A DNA stretch of 64,000 nucleotides from G963662985 sp963662985 (GTDB taxonomy: Bacteria > Chloroflexota > Anaerolineae > Anaerolineales > UBA11579): the NCBI GenBank assembly GCA_963662985.1, contig OY760067.1, forward strand, positions 2,294,001 to 2,358,000, read 5' to 3'. A program made the translations under genes and the position numbers. Below the pieces are notes generated by a model, which was not told the DNA's origin, did not search any database, and worked only from the letters and a program-made list of their open reading frames with translations. Positions 43,976 through 51,184 of this stretch are shown here, piece by piece. Numbering within the stretch: position 1 is the first letter of the stretch; every line of letters begins with the position of its first letter.

Positions 43976-44543
43976 TATATCCATTATTAATCATAGATAT
44001 TTCACTATCATCTCGATTTTCAATATCGTGATTAATGTCTAAAAATGCTTGAATAGAATAAGAACCAGAATGATCTGGCAATGTTAACGCGCAGGTTGTA
44101 ATTCCATCTTTTGTGGGTTCAAGTTGGATATTTTCTACGATTTCAATTTCACCAGTTTCAATTAACAAACATTTTATATCAAATGGAGGAATGGAGACAT
44201 TTGACCAATTCCCATAATGGATTTTAAATTCTACAGTAGCGTTTGGTTTTTGATCTTCTCTATTTGGCATTTCTATTTGAGTTAAATAGATACTAGTTTG
44301 AGGCACTAACCATTCTGGTGTGATGGTTGCTGTTGGGATTGTATTTTGAGGCGCTATTGATTCTCCATTTTCTTTAGGAATATTTGTTGATTGTTCGAAA
44401 AGATTTTCGAGTGAAATTTGAGTCTCTTTTAAAGCACTTTCAGTGGCAGTATAATCTGTATTAACAGTTATTCCTAAATTACAAGCTAAACTGGATAAAA
44501 ATAAAATTGTTATAATTACAAATAAATATTTCTTTTTTTTCAT
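43968..44543 (-). CDS. Secreted lipoprotein with CARDB-like domain
   Basis: 191 residues with a signal peptide (KKKYLFVIITILFLSSLAC, lipobox Cys about 21), a Thr/Gln/Ser-rich linker, and a beta-sandwich of about 100 residues (IYLTQIEMPNREDQKPNATVEFKIHYGNWSNVSIPPFDIKCLL, then IQAFLDINHDIENRDDSEISMINNG) similar to the second domain of its neighbour. Its product probably sits on the outer face of the membrane. SD AAGGGA. It ends 29 bases before the NBR1-type lipoprotein start. Confidence 0.72.
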   Translation of the reverse strand: MKKKKYLFVIITILFLSSLACNLGITVNTDYTATESALKETQISLENLFEQSTNIPKENGESIAPQNTIPTATITPEWLVPQTSIYLTQIEMPNREDQKPNATVEFKIHYGNWSNVSIPPFDIKCLLIETGEIEIVENIQLEPTKDGITTCALTLPDHSGSYSIQAFLDINHDIENRDDSEISMINNGYIE

Positions 44544-44588
44544 AATATTTCCCTTCTTTTTTTATTATAAAAATTTTTAATTTTTTAT

Positions 44589-44630
44589 TCATCCAAAAAA
44601 GGGTCGGTTGACAAAACCTTTTTTGGATGA
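44589..44630 (-). terminator. Hairpin after the ADP-forming acyl-CoA synthetase gene
   Basis: TCATCCAAAAAAGG (44589-44602) and CCTTTTTTGGATGA (44617-44630) are exact complements around a 14-base loop. On the minus strand the 3' arm itself contains six T but is followed by ATAAAAAATT, so it is an atypical terminator. Confidence 0.55.
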
Positions 44631-44633
44631 TAA

Positions 44634-46739
44634 TTATCGAAGAATTACTCTTGCATCAACAACACATACACCTTTTCCTTGTTCATACACAAATACTGGA
44701 TTTGCATCAGTTTCTGCAACTACATCATTTAAATCAACTATCATCTTCGAATATTTTGAAATTAAATCAGCTAGAGCTTCTTTGTCTTGTCTTGGTTCTC
44801 CGCGAGCACCATCCAAAATTGGTGAACTTTGAATTTCATTAAGCATTTTAAACGCCTCATCATATTCAAAAGGAGCAACTCTAAAAGTAACATCTTTTAG
44901 GACTTCAACAAAAATTCCACCTAACCCAAACATTACAGTAGGTCCAAAAGTTGGATCATTGATGGAACCAACAATAATTTGAGTTCCCCATTCTGCCATA
45001 TCTTGGACCACTAAACCTTGTATTTTAGCGTTTGGTTTGTATGATTTTGCATTTGACATTATTTCATCCCAAGCAGATTCAACCTCTAATGGTGTTTTTA
45101 TATTTACTTTTACACCCCCTGCATCAGATTTATGGAGAATGTCTGGAGATGATATTTTACATACAACAGGATAACCATTCTGATTGGCTAATTCAATAGC
45201 TTCCTCTTTAGTTTTAGCCAATCTAGTTCGAGCAGTTTTAATCCCATATAATTCAAAAAGATCTTTTGATTCAACTTCAGATAATGAGTCTGTTCTTCCT
45301 TCTTGTTTTGCTTGATTAATAATTTTAAGGGCTTTGGATTTTAACTCACCATTGATTGGATTTAAACTAATAGGAGTTTTATTGCTGAATTCTGCATATT
45401 TTTTAAGAGCAGAAAGTGCATGCATTGCTTTTTCTGGGCTATCATATGCAGGTATTCCCTTTTTTACTAACCAACACATTGCATCATCACTTCTTTCGCC
45501 ACCAACAAATGAAACAATTATAGGCTTTTTCCTAGTAGATTCATTAATTGATTTAAATATATTTTGTGCGATTTCTAGAGTATCTGTATTAACTGTTTCA
45601 CAATATAGAATTACTAGCGCATCTACCCAATCATGCGTATAAGCAAATTTACAAGATTCGTAATACGAATCAGGTCCAGCTTCACTTGCAATATTGATTG
45701 GGTTTTTTGTTGAACTAATAACTGGAATTTGTTTTTTCATTTCAAGTTGAAGATCATCAGATGCAAATTTTAAAGGAAGTCCACAATCATCTGCTTCATC
45801 AGTTGCTAATACACCTAAAGCACCACCATTTGTAATAATCAATATATTTTCTCCGAATAATGGAGGTTGTAAAGATAATGCTTGAGTTAAATCAAATAAA
45901 TTCCATATTGAACTAGCTTGAATAACACCTGCTTGTTCAAAAGCGGCTTCATATATTTTTGCCCCTCCTGCTAAAGACCCTGTATGAGATGCGGCTGCGG
46001 CAGCACCATGTTTAGATTTTCCGGCCTTTAATGCAATGATTGGCTTCTTAGTTCTAGAAGCTTTTTCAATGAATTTCCGTCCATCTGTTAACCCTTCGAT
46101 ATAAAGTGATATGCAATTTGTTTTCTCATCATCATTTAGCCATTCGATAAGATCAGAAAAATTAATGTTAGACATATTTCCAACAGATAATATCTTTTCA
46201 AAGCCGATATGTTTTGTATGAGTTGCCATATCAAGCGCTATTAACAGTGCACCTGATTGTGAAATTAATGAAGCATTTCCATCCAAGGGTAATTTAGGAG
46301 CAAAGGAGACATTCATTTTTTGAGAATTTGATAAGACACCAATAATATTTGAGCCTAAAATACCCATATTAAAATCTTGGGCTATCTTTATGATTTCCTT
46401 TTCAATTTGAGAATGATTGATATTAGAAAATTCTGGACTAATAATTAAAATTGCTTTAACCTCATTTTTTCCACACTCCAAAACAACATTTGGAATATCT
46501 TCTGGAGGTAAACAAATAATTGCCATATCTATTGGTTCGGTTATTTCTGTAATTGTAGAATATGTTTTTAAGCCTAGAATAGATTCTTCTTTTGGGGTAA
46601 TTGGGAAAACCTTCCCCGTAAATTCTTCAGTAATTAATTTTTCAACAATTGTATAACCAATATTCCCTTTAGAATTTGATGCACCTATGATTGCTATAGA
46701 ATTGGGTTGGAACAACGCATCAATATATTTTTTTTTCAT
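44634..46739 (-). CDS. ADP-forming acetyl/acyl-CoA synthetase (fused alpha-beta)
   Basis: Converts acyl-CoA, ADP and phosphate to acid, CoA and ATP, the energy-conserving last step in many peptide- and sugar-fermenting anaerobes. The 701 residues comprise a CoA-binding domain (FQPNSIAIIGASNSKGNIGYT, about 11-31), a succinyl-CoA-ligase-like domain (LISQSGALLIALDMA), the phospho-His in ASHTGSLAGGAKIYEAAF (about 249-266), and a C-terminal ATP-grasp (YGIKTARTRLAKTKEEA, then GYPVVCKISSPDILHKSDAGGV, about 535-560). Acyl specificity cannot be read from the sequence. SD GGAGAA. Confidence 0.92.
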   Translation of the reverse strand: MKKKYIDALFQPNSIAIIGASNSKGNIGYTIVEKLITEEFTGKVFPITPKEESILGLKTYSTITEITEPIDMAIICLPPEDIPNVVLECGKNEVKAILIISPEFSNINHSQIEKEIIKIAQDFNMGILGSNIIGVLSNSQKMNVSFAPKLPLDGNASLISQSGALLIALDMATHTKHIGFEKILSVGNMSNINFSDLIEWLNDDEKTNCISLYIEGLTDGRKFIEKASRTKKPIIALKAGKSKHGAAAAASHTGSLAGGAKIYEAAFEQAGVIQASSIWNLFDLTQALSLQPPLFGENILIITNGGALGVLATDEADDCGLPLKFASDDLQLEMKKQIPVISSTKNPINIASEAGPDSYYESCKFAYTHDWVDALVILYCETVNTDTLEIAQNIFKSINESTRKKPIIVSFVGGERSDDAMCWLVKKGIPAYDSPEKAMHALSALKKYAEFSNKTPISLNPINGELKSKALKIINQAKQEGRTDSLSEVESKDLFELYGIKTARTRLAKTKEEAIELANQNGYPVVCKISSPDILHKSDAGGVKVNIKTPLEVESAWDEIMSNAKSYKPNAKIQGLVVQDMAEWGTQIIVGSINDPTFGPTVMFGLGGIFVEVLKDVTFRVAPFEYDEAFKMLNEIQSSPILDGARGEPRQDKEALADLISKYSKMIVDLNDVVAETDANPVFVYEQGKGVCVVDARVILR

Positions 46740-46830
46740 GAAATTCTCCTGAACCTTCTGTATTAAATTTCAAATGAATTTTCAATTAACAATAAAAATA
46801 ACTATTTTAATAATGATAAAATTCGGCAGT

Positions 46831-46839
46831 ATTATATCA
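46831..46839 (-). promoter_or_regulatory. Extended -10 promoter of the acyl-CoA synthetase gene
   Basis: Minus strand TGATATAAT (46839-46831), about 90 bases before the ATG. It is the same nine-base word as in front of oleA. Confidence 0.5.
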
Positions 46840-46899
46840 TTAAGAATATTTTACAATAAAACGACATTCGGTTATCATAATCCTAGATAGAGGTAATAG

Positions 46900-47667
46900 A
46901 TGCGAATTCTTAGATACATTGATTCTAATGGTGATGAACAATATGGATGGCTAAATGGAGATATGGTGGGATTGATTGAAGGAGATATTTTTTCAATTTA
47001 TCAAAGACATGAAGCAAGTATTCCATTAGAGACTATTACTTTATTGCCACCGGTAAAACCTACTAAGATTATATGTATTGCACAGAATTTTTTAGATCCA
47101 AATATTGAAAATCAAAAAATACCAGAGATTCCCATGATTTTCTCAAAGCCAATAACTACTTTGAATGCAACTAAAAAAAATATTCTAATTCCTCCTCAAT
47201 CAAAAAACGTGGGGTATGAGGCTGAAATGGCAATTGTGATTGGGAAAAGAGGAAGGTGGATATCATCAGATGACGCATTAAACCATGTACTTGGATATAC
47301 TATTGCAAATGATGTCACAGCAAATGATCTTTTAGAGAAAGATTTTCAATGGACTAGGGCAAAAGGTTTTGATACATTTTGTCCAATAGGACCTTGGGTA
47401 GATACAGATTTTGATCCATCAGATGCAGTAATTACTTGCAGAGTTAATAAAGATCTGAGGCAAATGGCTACGACAACGGATATGTTTTTTTCCGTCAGAC
47501 AATTAGTAACATTTATTTCTTCAATAATGACATTGGAACCTTCAGATATCATATTAACAGGTACTCCAAGTGGTACTGGACAATTGCAAGAAGGCGATAT
47601 TGTAGAAATTACAATTGAGGGACTTGGTGTTTTGTGGAACACAGTAAAAAAAGAATCTGGATTTTAA
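46900..47667 (+). CDS. Fumarylacetoacetate hydrolase family protein
   Basis: 255 residues of the FAH family (hydrolases, decarboxylases and isomerases acting on oxo-acids). Metal ligands and core: NVGYEAEMAIVIGKRG (about 103-118, E-x-E), YTIANDVTANDLLEKDFQWTRAKGFDTFCPIGPW (about 131-164) and ILTGTPSGTG (about 219-228). The N-terminal lid starts MRILRYIDSNGDEQYGWL. Likely 2-hydroxyhepta-dienedioate isomerase or oxaloacetate decarboxylase type; the exact reaction is unknown. It lies upstream of the dehydrogenase genes with a terminator between. Confidence 0.88.
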   Translation: MRILRYIDSNGDEQYGWLNGDMVGLIEGDIFSIYQRHEASIPLETITLLPPVKPTKIICIAQNFLDPNIENQKIPEIPMIFSKPITTLNATKKNILIPPQSKNVGYEAEMAIVIGKRGRWISSDDALNHVLGYTIANDVTANDLLEKDFQWTRAKGFDTFCPIGPWVDTDFDPSDAVITCRVNKDLRQMATTTDMFFSVRQLVTFISSIMTLEPSDIILTGTPSGTGQLQEGDIVEITIEGLGVLWNTVKKESGF

Positions 47668-47670
47668 TCT

Positions 47671-47693
47671 AAAGAGCTATAAGCTCTTTTTTT
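47671..47693 (+). terminator. Terminator after the FAH-family gene
   Basis: AAAGAGCT, ATA loop, AGCTCTTT, followed by further T (run of seven). The same stem recurs after the dehydrogenase unit at 50941. Confidence 0.85.
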
Positions 47694-47719
47694 AATAACA
47701 ATACGATATAGGATAATAG

Positions 47720-49804
47720 ATGAATAATAATAGGATTGAAGCCCATCCAATAAAAGAGATTGATAAAAAAGATAAAATTCCTTTTTATTGGGACAACAAC
47801 TTATTCTATGGAGTTAAAGGAGATACGATAGCATCAGCATTAATTGCAAACAATATCCAAATATTTAATTACCATCCTAAAACAAATAGACCACAAGGTA
47901 TTTTTTGTGCTAATGGGCAATGTGCTCAATGTACAGTAGTAGTAAACGAAGCAACTATGAAAGCTTGTATGACTACTCTTGAGACGGATATGAAAATCGA
48001 ACCACTGATTGGGTATCCAAATTTATCGAATCAAAATTCAGAAAAATCAAAAATTATTCAAAAGAAAGCAGATGTTTTAATAGTAGGTGGTGGGCCAGCT
48101 GGCTTATCAGCAGCGATAGAGTTATCAAAATACGATTGTTCGATTTTATTGATTGATGATAAAAAAGAACTTGGTGGAAAATTGACTCTTCAAACCCATC
48201 GTTTTTTTGGATCATCTAAAAATGTTTTTGCTGGTAAGAGAGGTTTTGAAATAGGTAATATTCTTTCCAATGAAGTATTATCGAAGAAAAATATTGAAGT
48301 GTGGTTAAATAGCACATGCGTAGGTATCTTTTCAGATAAAAAAATTGGGATTATTAAAAATAATAATGAATATGCAATTATTGAACCTGATATTGTTCTT
48401 TTTGCAACAGGTGCGAGAGAAAAATCTTTAAAATTCCCTGGTAATTATTTGCCTGGAGTTTATGGAGCTGGTGCATTTCAAACTTTAGTCAATCGAGATT
48501 TAGTAAAACCGTCTTCAAAATTATTAATTGTTGGTGGTGGTAATGTTGGTTTGATTGCAGCATATCATGCTTTACAAGCAAAAATAGAAGTTGTTGGAAT
48601 TATTGAAGCTACTCCTCAATGTAGTGGATACAAAGTTCATTTGGATAAAATAAAAAGATTAGGTGTGAATATACTTACTTCACATACCATTTTAGAAGTA
48701 AGTGGTGAAGAAAAAGTTGAAAAAGTGATTATTTCAGCTGTAGACAAGAATTTTATTCCAATACAGAATTCAAATAAAGAGATTGAATGTGACACAGTTC
48801 TTTTGGCAGTTGGATTATCACCAATTGATGAATTTACAAAAAAAGCAAGAGAATTTGGATTTAATGTTTTTGATGCAGGTGATTGTTCAGAGATTGCTGA
48901 AGCTTCAGCAGCAATTTTTTCAGGAAAAATTGCTGCTCAAAAAATATTACATAATAAAGGATTAATTGATCAAGCAAATATTGAGAATTTAGAAATGGAA
49001 TTTGAAATATTAAAATCAAAACCAGGTGATGTGTTTGATGAAAGATTGCCTGATATAAGAAAAAATGTTTATCCAGTATTTCATTGTCTTCAAGAAATTC
49101 CATGCGATCCATGTTCAAATGTTTGCCCATATAATCTTATAAAAATTGATGAAAAAGATATAAGAAAAAGACCTTGGATAGAAGATATTGAGAAATGTAT
49201 TGGATGTGGAAAATGCTTAGTTAATTGTTCTGGGCTCGCAATATCTCTAGTTGATTATAGAGATGCTGAAAATCTTGTTAAAGTTTGGTTACCTTGTGAA
49301 TTTTCGAAAAATCAAATTGGAGATAAATCTTTGGTGTTAGTTGATGTTTTAGGAAACGAATTAGGAGAATATATACCAAGTAATTATATTGAATCAAAAC
49401 GCAATAATCATACCAGGATTTTGCAATTCAATCTCCCAAATGAAATAGCAGAAAAAGTTATTGGTTTCAAATTACCAATACTGAATCAAAATATAAATTA
49501 TCGTAGTAAAAATATAGGAATCGAAAAAGAAAATGATTCATTGATTTGTAGATGTGAACAAGTGTCTGAAGAAGAAATTAGAAAATTAATTAAATCTGGG
49601 ATAACTGATCTAAATCAAATCAAAGCAATTACAAGAGCAGGTATGGGCGCTTGTCAAGCAAAAACTTGTGAAGCTTTGATACTTCAAATAATGAGAGAAG
49701 AAGATATATTAAAGGATAAGATTACTGAGTTTTCTAAAAGACCTTTTTTTATTGATATTCCAATGAAGGTATTTTTAGATAAAGAGGAATCAGATGAAGA
49801 ATAA
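47720..49804 (+). CDS. Fe-S/FAD oxidoreductase, large subunit (HcnB/proline-dehydrogenase-alpha-like)
   Basis: A 694-residue electron-transfer flavoprotein made of four parts: N-terminal [2Fe-2S] (Cys 63, 68, 71, 83 in CANGQCAQC ... C); a two-dinucleotide-binding oxidoreductase (VGGGPAGLSAA about 122-132; LIVGGGNVGLIAA about 271-283); a [4Fe-4S] region (CDPCSNVCPYNL and CIGCGKCLVNC, about 460-505); and a C-terminal BFD-type [2Fe-2S] (CRC ... GACQAKTC). This plan matches sarcosine-oxidase-alpha, HcnA/HcnB or proline/hydroxyproline dehydrogenase alpha subunits. The next gene supplies the amine-oxidising subunit. SD AGGA. Confidence 0.85.
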   Translation: MNNNRIEAHPIKEIDKKDKIPFYWDNNLFYGVKGDTIASALIANNIQIFNYHPKTNRPQGIFCANGQCAQCTVVVNEATMKACMTTLETDMKIEPLIGYPNLSNQNSEKSKIIQKKADVLIVGGGPAGLSAAIELSKYDCSILLIDDKKELGGKLTLQTHRFFGSSKNVFAGKRGFEIGNILSNEVLSKKNIEVWLNSTCVGIFSDKKIGIIKNNNEYAIIEPDIVLFATGAREKSLKFPGNYLPGVYGAGAFQTLVNRDLVKPSSKLLIVGGGNVGLIAAYHALQAKIEVVGIIEATPQCSGYKVHLDKIKRLGVNILTSHTILEVSGEEKVEKVIISAVDKNFIPIQNSNKEIECDTVLLAVGLSPIDEFTKKAREFGFNVFDAGDCSEIAEASAAIFSGKIAAQKILHNKGLIDQANIENLEMEFEILKSKPGDVFDERLPDIRKNVYPVFHCLQEIPCDPCSNVCPYNLIKIDEKDIRKRPWIEDIEKCIGCGKCLVNCSGLAISLVDYRDAENLVKVWLPCEFSKNQIGDKSLVLVDVLGNELGEYIPSNYIESKRNNHTRILQFNLPNEIAEKVIGFKLPILNQNINYRSKNIGIEKENDSLICRCEQVSEEEIRKLIKSGITDLNQIKAITRAGMGACQAKTCEALILQIMREEDILKDKITEFSKRPFFIDIPMKVFLDKEESDEE

Positions 49805-50939
49805 TTTTGATGTAATTATTATTGGAGCTGGATCAGTAGGTTTACCAATTTCGTATGAATTATCTAAAATGAAATACTCAGTTCTAGTGATTGATGAGAA
49901 ACCAAGTTTTGGGCAAGGCTCCAATAAAAAAGCTATTGGTGGTGTTAGAGCAACTCATTCAGATCAAGCAAAAATCGCTTTATGTAAAAGAAGTATTGAA
50001 ATATTTTCAAATTGGAAAGAAGTTCATAATACTGATATTGATTGGGAACAAAAAGGATATTGTTTTGTTGCTTATGATCAAGAGCAGAAAGAAAACCTAA
50101 AAGAAATAATCAAAAACCAAAAAAAATTTGGATTAAATATTGATTGGTTTGATAAAAAAGAACTTTTAGATAAAATTCCACATTTAAATCCTAATGCTTT
50201 ACTTGGTGGAACTTTTTCACTTGAAGACGGAGCAGCATCTCCACTAAAAGTAGCAACATCATATTTTAATCTTTCAAAGAATAATAATGTTAAATTTTCT
50301 TTTTTAGAAAAAGTGATTAATATAAAAAAAGAACATGAAATATTTTTTGTTTTTACAAAGAATAATGTTTATCAATCAAAAATAATTGTTAATGCGTCAG
50401 GAGCAGGGGCTAATGAAATAAACAAATTCTTAAATATAAATTTGCCTATAATTCCTGATGCTCATGAAGCAGCAATAACTGAACCTGTAAAAAAAATCTC
50501 ATTACCAATGATTGTGGATATGAGAAAAAGCAAAGGTGCATCAAGTGTTTACTTTCATCAATTGATTGGGGGTCAATTTATTCTTTGTTTAACTCCTGAT
50601 CCAAATATTGTTGGATTTGATGAAAGAGAGACTAGCGATTTTATGCCTCTATTGGCTAATAGAGTAATAAATTTATTGCCAGAATTACAAAATGTTCGTG
50701 TCAGAAGAACTTGGAGAGGATTATATCCAAATACACCAGATGGATTGCCTTTTTTAGGTGAATCTATAAAAAATGTTTTTCAAGCAATAGGAATGTGTGG
50801 ACAAGGTTTCATGTTAGGACCAAGTGTAGGTGAAGTTTTAGCTCGTGCAATTATTGGAGAATCAAATCATGGTGATGAAATGATTTTATCAAATTTATCT
50901 CCATATAGAAAAATTGATAAAATTGAATTATTAAAATAA
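49794..50939 (+). CDS. FAD-dependent amine/imino-acid oxidising subunit (DAO family)
   Basis: A 381-residue D-amino-acid-oxidase-fold flavoprotein resembling sarcosine oxidase beta, HcnC and proline dehydrogenase beta. Evidence: FAD fold VIIIGAGSVGLPISYELSK (about 6-24), the beta-subunit segment GSNKKAIGGVRATHSD (about 43-58), NASGAGANEINKFL, and the C-terminal LPFLGESIKNVFQAIGMCGQGFMLGPSVGE (about 316-345). It overlaps the large subunit by 11 bases, so the two form one complex. Substrate is unknown: an N-methylated or cyclic amino acid is likely. Confidence 0.87.
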   Translation: MKNNFDVIIIGAGSVGLPISYELSKMKYSVLVIDEKPSFGQGSNKKAIGGVRATHSDQAKIALCKRSIEIFSNWKEVHNTDIDWEQKGYCFVAYDQEQKENLKEIIKNQKKFGLNIDWFDKKELLDKIPHLNPNALLGGTFSLEDGAASPLKVATSYFNLSKNNNVKFSFLEKVINIKKEHEIFFVFTKNNVYQSKIIVNASGAGANEINKFLNINLPIIPDAHEAAITEPVKKISLPMIVDMRKSKGASSVYFHQLIGGQFILCLTPDPNIVGFDERETSDFMPLLANRVINLLPELQNVRVRRTWRGLYPNTPDGLPFLGESIKNVFQAIGMCGQGFMLGPSVGEVLARAIIGESNHGDEMILSNLSPYRKIDKIELLK

Positions 50940-50940
50940 A

Positions 50941-50961
50941 AAAGAGCTAAAAGCTCTTTTT
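50941..50961 (+). terminator. Terminator after the dehydrogenase unit
   Basis: AAAGAGCT, AAA loop, AGCTCTTT plus two more T. It ends just at the encoded CCA of the opposing tRNA-Pro gene, so the elements abut. Confidence 0.85.
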
Positions 50962-51038
50962 GGTCGGGGCGAGAGGATTCGAACCTCCGGCCTCTTACAC
51001 CCCATGCAAGCGCGCTAACCGGACTGCGCCACGCCCCG
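50961..51038 (-). tRNA. tRNA-Pro (anticodon GGG), CCA encoded
   Basis: Acceptor CGGGGCG/CGCCCCG, D-arm with GCGC and GG, anticodon arm CTTGC-ATGGGGT-GTAAG with anticodon GGG, T-arm GGAGG-TTCGAAT-CCTCT, discriminator A, then encoded CCA at 50963-50961. The 77-78-base length is normal. Confidence 0.96.
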
Positions 51039-51168
51039 ACGACTTGCAAGATTATAAACGATACTAATTATTAATGCAAGGTTTAAATATTATTTTTTAA
51101 ATTCTAGATATAAAAGGAATAGTTAGTACAAATGTTGCAAATATGTTGTTTCCTAAATATTAAACTAC

Positions 51169-51177
51169 TGATAAAAT
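51169..51177 (+). promoter_or_regulatory. Extended -10 box before recG, probably leaderless
   Basis: TGATAAAAT (TGN plus TAAAAT), then seven bases and the recG ATG at 51185. No Shine-Dalgarno sequence. Confidence 0.45.
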
Positions 51178-51184
51178 AATTACT

